The notes beneath the pieces are model-generated. The model saw nothing but the letters and a program-made list of their open reading frames with translations. It did not search any database and was not told the origin of the DNA. Shown here piece by piece: positions 24,337-31,833 of a stretch of 36,971 nt of DNA (the first letter of the stretch is position 1; each line of letters opens with the position of its first letter). Where the stretch lies: the NCBI RefSeq assembly GCF_904848625.1, contig NZ_CAJHCP010000027.1, positions 1-36,971 of the forward strand. Reading direction: 5' to 3'. The stretch comes from Paraburkholderia metrosideri. GTDB lineage: Bacteria > Pseudomonadota > Gammaproteobacteria > Burkholderiales > Burkholderiaceae. A program made the position numbers and the translations under genes.

Positions 24337-25830
24337 TCAGAAGTCGCTATCGAGGCCGTCTTGAACCTGTTCGGCGGCGCGCAGCACGGCGCGCGCCTTG
24401 TTCTCGGTCTCTTGCCATTCGGATTCGGGCACCGAATCCGCGACTATGCCCGCAGCCGCCTGCACGTACAGATTACCGTTCGCGATCACGCCAGTGCGGA
24501 TCGTGATCGCGAGATCCATTTCGCCGGTGAACGACAGGTAGCCGACCGCCCCGCCATACAGGCCGCGCTTGATGGGTTCCAGTTCGTCGATCAGTTCCAT
24601 CGCGCGAACTTTCGGCGCGCCGGACAGCGTGCCGGCCGGGAAGGTGGCGCGCAGCACGTCGAAATTGGTGGTGCCGGGCTTCAGCTTGCCTTCGACCGAA
24701 CTCACGATGTGCTGCACGTGCGAGTACTTTTCGATCACCATCTTGTCGGTCACGACCACTGAGCCGATCTGCGCAATACGGCCCACGTCGTTGCGCGCGA
24801 GGTCGATCAGCATCACGTGTTCGGCGATTTCCTTCGGGTCGTTCAGCAGTTCGGTCGCGAGTTCTGCGTCGCGTTCAGGCGTATTGCCGCGCGGACGCGT
24901 ACCGGCCAGCGGACGGATCGTGACGATGCGATCCTCGCCGCGCTTTTCCTGGCGCACCAGAATTTCCGGCGATGCCCCGACCACGTGGAAGTCGCCGAAG
25001 TTGTAGAAATACATATACGGCGACGGATTCAGCGAACGCAGCGCGCGATACAGCGACAGCGGGTTATCGCGGTACGGCTTGGTCAGACGTTGCCCGACCT
25101 GCACCTGCATCAGTTCGCCGGCGGCAATGTATTCCTTCGCCTTGCGCACGGCGGTCAGATAGTCGTCTTTCGCGAATTCGCGGAACGTCTCAGTGCGTAC
25201 GCTCGCCGACGTGACGGGCGGCTGCACGGTCGTGCGCAAGCGCTGACGCAATTCACGCAGACGCTGTTTGCCCTTCGCGTACGCCTCGGGCTGCGTCGGA
25301 TCGGCGTAGACCACCAGATAGAGCTTGCCCGCGAGGTTGTCGATCACCGCGACTTCTTCGGTGAGCAGCAACTGGATGTCCGGCAGGTTCAGATCGTCTT
25401 TCGGCGCGCTGTTGGCGAGCTTTTTCTCGATGTACCGCACCGCGTCGTAGCCGAAATAGCCGGCGAGACCGCCCGCGAAACGCGGCAGACCGGGGCGTTG
25501 CGCCACTTTGAAGCGCCCCTGGAATTGTTGGATGAACTCGAGCGGATCGCCTTCGTGCGTTTCGACGACCTTGCCGTCGCGCACCACTTCCGACACGCCG
25601 TTACGCGTACGCAGCAGCGTGCGCGCCGGCAGGCCGATGAACGAGTAGCGGCCGAAGCGTTCGCCACCCACCACCGATTCCAGCAGGAACGAGTTCGCGC
25701 CGTTACGCTCGGTTTGCGCCAGCTTCAGATACAGCGAGAGCGGCGTTTCGAGGTCGGCGAGCGCTTCGGCGATCAGCGGAATGCGGTTGAAACCCTCGTT
25801 GGCGAGGGACTGGAATTCGAGTTCGGTCAT
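24337..25830 (-). CDS. trpE: Anthranilate synthase component I
   Basis: A 497-residue chorismate-utilising enzyme making anthranilate from chorismate and ammonia. The N-terminal half carries LLESVVGGERFGRYSFIG, whose LLES element is part of the tryptophan feedback site. The C-terminal half carries the catalytic core (TIRPLAGTRPRGNTPERD, AEHVMLIDLARND, TFPAGTLSGAPKVRAMELID, AGIVADSVPESE). The ATG at 25830 gives MTELEFQSLANEGFNRIP, the family start. It is the first structural gene of trpEGDC and is preceded by a leader peptide and attenuator, so its expression is probably set by Trp-tRNA supply. Confidence 0.97.
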   Translation of the reverse strand: MTELEFQSLANEGFNRIPLIAEALADLETPLSLYLKLAQTERNGANSFLLESVVGGERFGRYSFIGLPARTLLRTRNGVSEVVRDGKVVETHEGDPLEFIQQFQGRFKVAQRPGLPRFAGGLAGYFGYDAVRYIEKKLANSAPKDDLNLPDIQLLLTEEVAVIDNLAGKLYLVVYADPTQPEAYAKGKQRLRELRQRLRTTVQPPVTSASVRTETFREFAKDDYLTAVRKAKEYIAAGELMQVQVGQRLTKPYRDNPLSLYRALRSLNPSPYMYFYNFGDFHVVGASPEILVRQEKRGEDRIVTIRPLAGTRPRGNTPERDAELATELLNDPKEIAEHVMLIDLARNDVGRIAQIGSVVVTDKMVIEKYSHVQHIVSSVEGKLKPGTTNFDVLRATFPAGTLSGAPKVRAMELIDELEPIKRGLYGGAVGYLSFTGEMDLAITIRTGVIANGNLYVQAAAGIVADSVPESEWQETENKARAVLRAAEQVQDGLDSDF

Positions 25831-26067
25831 GTTCCGATCCTGTACGGTGATCCGGCGGCAGCGTGCGTCGGACAAAGCGGGGCGTAGCGCAACCGGTCAG
25901 GGCGTTCGTGGACTATGCAACACGATGATGATACCGACCGGCGCGAGTTCCCATCGACGCGTACAACGGGATTTCAGCATACAGATGTACTTTTGCAGGT
26001 ACACGCAAGCCGAATCAACCGATGCAGCGAAACAAGACGATGGAAAAACGCGTGAGCGCAGCGAAGT

Positions 26068-26102
26068 AAAAAACGGTTGCCGAAGACGAGCTTCAGCGTA
26101 CC
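26068..26102 (-). terminator. trp attenuator terminator hairpin
   Basis: Read on the minus strand: GGT, GCTGAAG, a 5-base loop, CTTCGGC, ACC, then G and six T. In plus coordinates the main stem is 79-85 with 91-97 (of 26,000), the outer GGT/ACC stem is 75-77 with 100-102, and the T tract is 26068-26073. It contains one G-U pair and a small internal loop. It follows the leader ORF within 10-45 bases. Confidence 0.7.
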
Positions 26103-26119
26103 TCAGGCGAGGTTAGCGC
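26096..26119 (-). promoter_or_regulatory. trp antiterminator candidate hairpin
   Basis: On the minus strand GCG-CTA-ACCTC-GCCT-GAGGT-A-CGC forms a stem of 5 plus 3 pairs. Its core is 26100-26104 with 26109-26113. It overlaps the leader stop codon on one side and bases 26096-26102 of the terminator hairpin on the other, so only one of the two can form. Confidence 0.55.
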
Positions 26120-26187
26120 GACCAGCGACGCCAGGGCCAGGCTCCCCGGTCGATGCTAATCAGACTCCGTTTTTTATTCAGAAACAT
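26113..26187 (-). CDS. trpL: trp leader peptide with three Trp codons
   Basis: A 24-residue ORF, too short for usual gene calls, lies between gph and trpE. It reads M-F-L-N-K-K-R-S-L-I-S-I-D-R-G-A then W-P-W-R-R-W-S-R and stops with TAA. Three Trp codons fall within six residues near the end, whereas Trp is normally about 1 percent of residues. The stop codon is followed directly by mutually exclusive hairpins and a T tract. This is the arrangement of ribosome-mediated attenuation: a ribosome stalled at the Trp codons would favour the antiterminator and allow trpE transcription. The ATG at 26187 lies 16 bases after the gph stop. The Shine-Dalgarno sequence is weak. Confidence 0.8.
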   Translation of the reverse strand: MFLNKKRSLISIDRGAWPWRRWSR

Positions 26188-26203
26188 GAGATTGAAGGAC
26201 TTT

Positions 26204-26920
26204 TCAAGTCGTGGAATGGTGCGCTGCGATCGCCTTGGCGGCGTCGAGCAGCGAGGCAACTATACCATCGGATTTTATTGTTTGTATAGCTTGGCCGTGG
26301 TTGTAGCCGTACGGCACGGTGAGCGTCGCCATGCCTGCTGCACGGCCCGCCAGTGCGTCGTTTTCCGAATCGCCGATGGCTACGGTGGCTTGCGGTTCGA
26401 CGCCTAGTTGCGCCGCCGCGGTGAGCATGGGCAGCGGGTCGGGCTTCTTTTTCGGCAGACTGTCGCCGCCGAGCACGACGCTGAAATATTGGGCAAGACC
26501 GTACTGTTCCAGCAGTTCGACCGCGAACCGGTGCGGCTTGTTGGTCACGCAGGCGAGCTTGAGCCCGGCTTCGCGCATGGCGTGCAGACCCGCTTCGACA
26601 TCGGGATAAAGCCGCGTGTGCAGACCGTTGATTTTCGCGTATTCCGCCTGATAGATCGCGAGTGCCTCGTCGAAGCGGTCTTGCGCGTGCTCCGTCTCGA
26701 AGCGCGGCGCGAGCACGCTGCGGATCAGGTGCTCCGAGCCCTTGCCCACATAACCCACCACTTCTTCTCGCGACGTTTCCGTTGCGTCGAGTTGCGCAAG
26801 CATGCCGTTCAGGCCGGCGGTGAAGTCGTCGGCGGTATCGACCATCGTGCCGTCGAGGTCGATGATCGCAGCTTGCAGGCGTGGGCCGGTGAACGTCGGG
26901 GTAGGAAACGGAGCGGTCAT
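26204..26920 (-). CDS. gph: Phosphoglycolate phosphatase (HAD family)
   Basis: A 238-residue HAD phosphatase that removes phosphate from 2-phosphoglycolate, a product of DNA-break repair and oxygenase side reactions. Motif I is IIDLDGTMVDT (nucleophile Asp21, acid/base Asp23), motif II is VTNKPH, motif III is KKKPDP, and motif IV is IGDSENDALAG. A helical cap lies between motifs I and II. It follows rpe by 14 bases, the usual rpe-gph pair, and the trp promoter candidate lies inside its last 100 bases. A closely related phosphatase specificity cannot be excluded. Confidence 0.93.
   Translation of the reverse strand: MTAPFPTPTFTGPRLQAAIIDLDGTMVDTADDFTAGLNGMLAQLDATETSREEVVGYVGKGSEHLIRSVLAPRFETEHAQDRFDEALAIYQAEYAKINGLHTRLYPDVEAGLHAMREAGLKLACVTNKPHRFAVELLEQYGLAQYFSVVLGGDSLPKKKPDPLPMLTAAAQLGVEPQATVAIGDSENDALAGRAAGMATLTVPYGYNHGQAIQTIKSDGIVASLLDAAKAIAAHHSTT
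26259..26288 (-). promoter_or_regulatory. Candidate trp operon promoter inside gph
   Basis: On the minus strand TATACA (26283-26288), an 18-base spacer and TATAGT (26259-26264) with an upstream TG (extended -10) stand out as AT-rich within GC-rich coding sequence. Transcription would start near 26252, about 65 bases before the trpL ATG. CTATAC and GTATAG at the two ends also form an inverted repeat. Confidence 0.5.
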
Positions 26921-26934
26921 ATTACGTGGTGGCT

Positions 26935-27618
26935 TCAGTGCTGGATGTTGGCGAGCGCCGCGCGCATCTTGTCGATCACGACCTTGTGATCGGGCTGGCC
27001 GAAGATCGCCGAACCGGCCACGAACGTGTCCGCGCCAGCCGCCGCGATTTCCGCGATGTTGTCGACTTTCACGCCACCGTCTACTTCCAGATGAATCTCG
27101 CGGCCCGTGCGCTCCTTATAGGCGTCGATCCGCTTGCGGGCTTCACGCAACTTGACGAGCGCCTCGGGAATGAACGACTGGCCGCCGAACCCCGGGTTCA
27201 CCGACATGATCAGCACGAGGTCGACCTTGTCCATCACGTAATCCAGGTGGCTCAGCGAGGTGGCCGGATTGAACACCAGCCCGGCCTTGCAGCCGTGATC
27301 GCGGATCAACGACAGCGTGCGGTCGATATGGTCCGAGCCTTCCGGGTGAAAGCTGATGATGTTGGCGCCGGCCTTGGCGAAGTCGGGCACGATGCGGTCG
27401 ACGGGGCGCACCATCAGATGCACGTCGATCGGCACGTCGACGTGCGGGCGGATCGCTTCGCAGACGAGCGGGCCGATGGTCAGGTTCGGCACGTAATGAT
27501 TGTCCATCACGTCGAAGTGAATCCAGTCGGCGCCGGCGGCGACGACGTTGCGGACTTCTTCGCCCAAACGGGAGAAATCGGCGGACAGAATGCTGGGAGA
27601 AATGCGAAATTGCGTCAT
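26935..27618 (-). CDS. rpe: Ribulose-phosphate 3-epimerase
   Basis: A 227-residue TIM-barrel enzyme interconverting ribulose 5-phosphate and xylulose 5-phosphate. Signatures are ISPSILSADFSRLGEEV (catalytic Asp), WIHFDVMDNHYVPNLTIG (metal His/Asp), DVHLMV, and VNPGFGGQSFIPEAL followed by LEVDGGVKVDNI. Length is normal. It heads rpe-gph on the minus strand and is divergent from apaG, with a 274-base gap between their starts. No auxiliary domain or anomaly is seen. Confidence 0.96.
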   Translation of the reverse strand: MTQFRISPSILSADFSRLGEEVRNVVAAGADWIHFDVMDNHYVPNLTIGPLVCEAIRPHVDVPIDVHLMVRPVDRIVPDFAKAGANIISFHPEGSDHIDRTLSLIRDHGCKAGLVFNPATSLSHLDYVMDKVDLVLIMSVNPGFGGQSFIPEALVKLREARKRIDAYKERTGREIHLEVDGGVKVDNIAEIAAAGADTFVAGSAIFGQPDHKVVIDKMRAALANIQH

Positions 27619-27679
27619 GGCGGGGGCGGATGCAAGCGGGAAAGCGTCATTTTACCGTTTTGTGCGTCGCAGGACCGCC

Positions 27680-27755
27680 TGACCGAAGGTTATAAGCCAG
27701 CCTCAAGTTCGTGCGACGGAAGCACGAAATCGCCCTAATCGTTTTTGACCGAAGG
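27680..27755. repeat. Direct repeat TGACCGAAGG (two copies) between rpe and apaG
   Basis: TGACCGAAGG occurs at 27680-27689 and 27746-27755 on the plus strand, 66 bases apart, in the divergent rpe/apaG promoter region. An apaG promoter candidate, TTGCGG (27766-27771), 17 bases, CAGAAT (27789-27794), begins just to its right. Confidence 0.35.
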
Positions 27756-27892
27756 ATTTGCCCGGTTGCGGGCATCCGTCGCATCAAGCAGAATGCCAGT
27801 CCATAAGCGCCGCATCGCCGGTAGGCCGCAAACCATTGGCGTTCGGGCTTTCCCGCGATTTTTCACAGCAGTTTGATCAGACCGGAATCAGG

Positions 27893-28267
27893 ATGAGCCA
27901 GTACGAATTCAGCGTGTCGGCGCAGGTGCAGTTTCTGCCCGAAGAGTCGGACCCGGAGCGCCGCCAGTATGCGTTTGCATACACGCTGACCATTCGTAAC
28001 ACCGGTCAGGTGCCCGCACAGTTAATCGCGCGTCATTGGGTGATTACCGACAGCGACGACAATGTTCAGGAAGTGAAAGGTCTGGGCGTGGTCGGGCATC
28101 AGCCATTGCTTAAACCAGGCGAGCATTTCGAGTACACGAGTTGGGCCGTAATTGCGACGCCGGTCGGCACGATGCGTGGTGCTTATTTTTGCGTTGCCGA
28201 AGACGGTGAACGCTTTGATGCACCGGTGCCGGAGTTCATCCTGCGCATGCCGCGAACGTTGCATTGA
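27893..28267 (+). CDS. apaG: ApaG protein (Co2+/Mg2+ efflux-associated family)
   Basis: A 124-residue single ApaG domain, an immunoglobulin-like beta sandwich. Motifs include FAYTLTIRNTGQVPAQLIARHWVITD, VQEVKGLGVVGHQPLLKPGEHFEYTS and PVGTMRGAYFC, which are diagnostic. ApaG is linked genetically to cobalt resistance and diadenosine-tetraphosphate metabolism in enterics, but its biochemical role is unsettled. The ATG at 27893 gives MSQYEFSVSAQVQF and follows CAGGA; a longer frame upstream is not conserved-looking. In E. coli it sits beside apaH; here it is alone. Confidence 0.95.
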   Translation: MSQYEFSVSAQVQFLPEESDPERRQYAFAYTLTIRNTGQVPAQLIARHWVITDSDDNVQEVKGLGVVGHQPLLKPGEHFEYTSWAVIATPVGTMRGAYFCVAEDGERFDAPVPEFILRMPRTLH

Positions 28268-28347
28268 ACCGGGGCGCAGGCCCACGGTCTTTAAAGCTGT
28301 TGAACGAACTGTTGAGTAGTGGTTAGCGCGTAGTCGAGCGCCTCGCG

Positions 28348-28509
28348 TCACTGTGGTTTTTGCTGCTTGTGCTGTTCATTCGCTTTGGCGCGCGCCGTTT
28401 TCTTCTTGCCGGACGACGTCCATACGACGATGAAGACGAGCAGGAAGAGCGCGATGAGCGACTCCAGCGCGAAGATGAGCATCGGGTATTCGTCGAACAG
28501 ATCAGACAT
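28348..28509 (-). CDS. Very small single-span membrane protein
   Basis: A 53-residue protein starting MSDLFDEYPMLIFALESL. One membrane span covers about 10-31 (MLIFALESLIALFLLVFIVVWT), followed by a very basic, Gln/Lys-rich cytoplasmic tail ending HKQQKPQ. It begins 28 bases from the divergent mltA start, so the two promoters must overlap each other's genes. An alternative ATG at 28521 adds four residues (META). I do not recognise a family; the acidic N-terminus, span and basic tail are consistent with a real protein. Function unknown. Conservation in relatives would confirm it. Confidence 0.6.
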   Translation of the reverse strand: MSDLFDEYPMLIFALESLIALFLLVFIVVWTSSGKKKTARAKANEQHKQQKPQ

Positions 28510-28537
28510 GGCGGTTTCCATCAAGAACGAACATTGT

Positions 28538-29662
28538 ATGCGTTTTGTCCGCACGGCCGGAGCATGGCTCGGAGCGCTTTCGTTTGCGGTCATGCTGGCG
28601 TCCTGCGGTGGTGGCGGCGCGGTCCGGTCGACAGTTTCGCCGCCCGCGGGTGCTGCGATCATACCCGGGCAGATTGCTGCCACGCGACTCACGGCAGTCG
28701 CGTGGCAGCAGGTGCCGGGTTGGCAGGACGACTCGCTGATCGGCGCGACGGCTGCGTTGCGGCAAAACTGCGTGAGGCTCGCGCGTCAGCCGAACTGGTC
28801 TCGGGCGTGCGCTGCGGCCGCGCAAATCGACGATCTCGACGTGACCAGTGCACGGGCTTTCTTCGAAGCCTATTTCACCCCTTTCCAGCTAGCCAATAAC
28901 GACGGCACGCTGGACGGTCTCGTGACAGGCTACTACGAGCCTTTGCTACGCGGCTCGCGTACACGGCATGGCGTATATCAGACTGCGTTGTATCGCTGGC
29001 CGTCCGGTTACCGCACAGGGGCGGCCATGCCGGCGCGTGCCCAGTTGGAGCGGGAGGGTGTGCTCAACGGCAACGAACTGGTCTGGGTCGACGATCCGAT
29101 TGAAGCGTTTTTTCTGCAGGTGCAAGGGTCCGGGCGGATCGTGATGGAGGACGGCAGCGTCGTGCGCCTCGGTTTTGGCGGCACCAACAATCAGCCGTAC
29201 AAGTCGATTGGGCGCTGGCTGCTGGATCGCGGCGAACTGACACCGTCGCAGGCGACCATGCAAGGCATCAAGGCATGGGCACGCGCGAACCCGACACGGG
29301 TCGATGCTCTGCTCGATACCAATCCGCGCTTTGTGTTTTTCCGCGAGATGCCGTCCGGCGAAAATGTGCCGAGCGGCGGCGCGGATGGTCCGATTGGCGC
29401 ACTCGGGGTGCCGTTGACGCCCGAGCGTTCGATTGCCGTCGACCCGACTTCGATTCCGCTTGGCACGCCGGTGTTTTTGCAGACCACGCGTCCGCTGACG
29501 AACTCGCCGATGAATCGCCTCGTGTTCGCGCAAGACACCGGTTCGGCGATCAAGGGCGGCGTGCGCGCCGATTACTTCTGGGGACTCGGCGACGATGCAG
29601 GCGATCTGGCCGGCAAGATGAAGCAGGGCGGCAGGATGTGGTTGTTGCTGCCGAATTCGTAA
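28538..29662 (+). CDS. mltA: Membrane-bound lytic murein transglycosylase A
   Basis: A 374-residue outer-membrane lipoprotein. The signal peptide ends in the lipobox LASC (Cys23), followed by a Gly run. The MltA domain is recognisable from DGTLDGLVTGYYEPLLRGSRTRHG through WVDDPIEAFFLQVQGSGRI and the C-terminal 3D domain LVFAQDTGSAIKGGVRADYFWG with the predicted catalytic Asp. It cleaves the glycan strand of peptidoglycan to form 1,6-anhydromuropeptides during wall remodelling. The ATG at 28538 is chosen because it produces the signal peptide directly. It is followed by a strong hairpin. Confidence 0.94.
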   Translation: MRFVRTAGAWLGALSFAVMLASCGGGGAVRSTVSPPAGAAIIPGQIAATRLTAVAWQQVPGWQDDSLIGATAALRQNCVRLARQPNWSRACAAAAQIDDLDVTSARAFFEAYFTPFQLANNDGTLDGLVTGYYEPLLRGSRTRHGVYQTALYRWPSGYRTGAAMPARAQLEREGVLNGNELVWVDDPIEAFFLQVQGSGRIVMEDGSVVRLGFGGTNNQPYKSIGRWLLDRGELTPSQATMQGIKAWARANPTRVDALLDTNPRFVFFREMPSGENVPSGGADGPIGALGVPLTPERSIAVDPTSIPLGTPVFLQTTRPLTNSPMNRLVFAQDTGSAIKGGVRADYFWGLGDDAGDLAGKMKQGGRMWLLLPNS

Positions 29663-29808
29663 TGATTCGGTGGCACGGCGGCTTTTGAAATTGAAGTTGC
29701 CGCTGTGCGATTTACAGGTCTACAGATTTACGGATTTGCAGACCTAAAAAGCCAGGTTCGCAGGAACGCTCGCTTCTAATGAGCCTCTGCGCGGATCGCC
29801 GATGAAAA

Positions 29809-29846
29809 CGGCGCCACAGATGGATGTCAATCCATCTGTGGCGCCG
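29809..29846 (-). terminator. 17-base perfect hairpin between mltA and paaK
   Basis: Arms 29809-29825 and 29830-29846 are perfect complements with a 4-base loop. On the minus strand the stem is followed by TTTTC, so it best terminates the paa operon; mltA may share it. Confidence 0.8.
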
Positions 29847-29869
29847 ATCGCTTTGCGATGAGTGAGTAG

Positions 29870-31174
29870 TTACAGTCCCGACCGGCGCTTGTCCACTACA
29901 CGTCGCGCCTTACCCACCGAACGCTCTATCCCGTTCACGCCCAGCACATTTACCACTGCGCTCACGCCGATCAGCGCCTTGATGTCGTAGGCCAACGCCT
30001 GTTTTGCCGTGGTCAGCGCGCCCGCATCCGGTGCGGCTTCCGGGCAAGGTTCGACGTTCAGCGTCAATACGTCGAGCGGGCCTTCCTTGGTTAACACGAT
30101 CTGATAGTGAGGCGCGAGCGCGCGCTGCTTGAGTAGCAATTCTTCGATCTGCGTGGGAAACACGTTCACGCCGCGCACGATCATCATGTCGTCCGAACGG
30201 CCTGTGATCTTTTCCATCCGTCGCATGGTGCGAGCGCTGCCAGGCAATAGACGCGTGAGGTCGCGCGTGCGGTACCGGACAATGGGCAGCGCCTCCTTCG
30301 TCAGCGACGTGAACACCAGCTCGCCGAGTTCGCCGTCCGGCAATACCGCGCCGGTTTCGGGGTCGATGATCTCGGGATAGAAATGATCTTCCCAGATGGT
30401 CGGGCCGTCTTTCGTTTCCACACATTCCGACGCTACGCCGGGTCCCATCACTTCGGACAGTCCATAGATGTCGACCGCATTGATACCCATGCGCTTTTCG
30501 ATCGCCTGGCGCATGTCGTTGGTCCACGGTTCCGCGCCGAAGATGCCGAGGCGCAGCGAACAGCTGACCGGATCGATGCCTTGTCGTTCGAGCTCGTCCG
30601 CAATGGAGAGCATGTAGCTCGGCGTCACCATGATGATGTCCGGCTTGAAATCCTGGATCAACTGCACCTGCTTTTCGGTCTGGCCGCCGCCGAACGGAAT
30701 CACGGTCAGCCCCGCGCGCTCGGCGCCGTAATGTGCACCGAGGCCGCCGGTGAAAAGACCGTAGCCATAGCTCACGTGCACCTTGTCGCCACGCTTTGCG
30801 CCAGCGGCGCGGATCGAACGCGCGACGAGGTTCGCCCACGTGTCGATATCGCGCGCGGTGTAGCCCACCACCGTCGGCTTGCCCGTCGTACCAGATGAAG
30901 CGTGAATGCGCGAAACCTGTTCCTGCGGGACGGCGAACATCCCAAACGGGTAGCTGTCGCGCAGATCCTTTTTGGTGGTGAAGGGAAAGCGCGCCAGGTC
31001 GGCGAGCGTCTTCACCTCGCTCGGATGAACGCCGGCTTCGTCGAACTTGCGTCGGTAGACGGGCGAATTTTCGTAGGCATGGTTCAGCGACCATTTGAGC
31101 CGTTCAAGTTGAAGCGCGACAAGTTCGTCGCGGCTGGCGGTCTCGATCGGGTCGAGCGGAAGGTCGGTGGTCAT
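29870..31174 (-). CDS. paaK: Phenylacetate-CoA ligase
   Basis: A 434-residue ANL-superfamily enzyme that activates phenylacetate to phenylacetyl-CoA with ATP, the first step of aerobic phenylacetate degradation. The P-loop SSGTTGKPTVVGYT (about residues 94-107), the adenylate-binding YGLSEVMGPG, and the C-terminal hinge GRSDDMMIVRGVNVFPTQIE are all present. Length matches PaaK. An AAGGAG Shine-Dalgarno sequence precedes the ATG at 31174. It is the last gene of the minus-strand run paaN-thiolase-paaG-paaI-paaK. A 196-base gap separates it from paaI, enough to hold its own promoter. Confidence 0.96.
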   Translation of the reverse strand: MTTDLPLDPIETASRDELVALQLERLKWSLNHAYENSPVYRRKFDEAGVHPSEVKTLADLARFPFTTKKDLRDSYPFGMFAVPQEQVSRIHASSGTTGKPTVVGYTARDIDTWANLVARSIRAAGAKRGDKVHVSYGYGLFTGGLGAHYGAERAGLTVIPFGGGQTEKQVQLIQDFKPDIIMVTPSYMLSIADELERQGIDPVSCSLRLGIFGAEPWTNDMRQAIEKRMGINAVDIYGLSEVMGPGVASECVETKDGPTIWEDHFYPEIIDPETGAVLPDGELGELVFTSLTKEALPIVRYRTRDLTRLLPGSARTMRRMEKITGRSDDMMIVRGVNVFPTQIEELLLKQRALAPHYQIVLTKEGPLDVLTLNVEPCPEAAPDAGALTTAKQALAYDIKALIGVSAVVNVLGVNGIERSVGKARRVVDKRRSGL

Positions 31175-31370
31175 CGAATGTCTCCTTGCTGGCTCAATGC
31201 TTGTGTCTAATGTATGGTGCGCTTGCGCGCAAAACTGGGACGTGTGCGATTTTCCGGTGTGACGTGGAGTGAGCCGCCACTGTGCTTTCACCACGGCGTT
31301 GTTTGCGGGATTTGTCGCAGCGTCGCCCTGGATTGCCGCACATGTGTTGCGCTTGCTGTTCGGTTGCCCG

Positions 31371-31832
31371 TCACTCACCCGAGGGAATCAGGTTGCCTTT
31401 GATTTGCGCCGATTTGCCACGGAACATTGCCACGGTTTCTCCAGCCCGGTTCGTGACGCGAATGTCGTAAATGCCGGTGCGACCGCTTAGCGTCTGCTCG
31501 ATGGCTTCCGCAGTCAGCATCTCACCGCGTGCTACCGGCTTCAGAAATTCGATCGAGCAGCCTGCTGCGACGGTGTTGATGTTGTACGTGTTGCAGGCGA
31601 ATGCGAACGCCGAATCGGCTAGCGTGAAAATCAAACCGCCGTGGCAAGTCTGGTGGCCATTCAGGAAGTCGTCACGCACAGCCATGCGCAAACGCGCATA
31701 GCCGCGGCGAATTTCCAGAATTTCGAGGCCGAGCGCCCGGGTGCACGCATCGTTCTCATACATCGCAGCAGCGGTTGCACGGGCGAGTTCGTCTGGAGTC
31801 ATCTGGTTGGCCTGGGTGGCTTGAGTGAACAT
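31371..31832 (-). CDS. paaI: Hydroxyphenylacetyl-CoA thioesterase PaaI
   Basis: A 153-residue hotdog-fold thioesterase. The motif FLNGHQTCHGGLIFTLADSAFAFACN carries the HGG and the catalytic Asp of the PaaI family. It hydrolyses stalled or mis-hydroxylated CoA intermediates so that free CoA is not trapped when ring opening fails. The start ATG at 31832 lies one base after the paaG stop, so translation is probably coupled. Length fits PaaI (about 140-150). Confidence 0.94.
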   Translation of the reverse strand: MFTQATQANQMTPDELARATAAAMYENDACTRALGLEILEIRRGYARLRMAVRDDFLNGHQTCHGGLIFTLADSAFAFACNTYNINTVAAGCSIEFLKPVARGEMLTAEAIEQTLSGRTGIYDIRVTNRAGETVAMFRGKSAQIKGNLIPSGE

Positions 31833-31833
31833 A

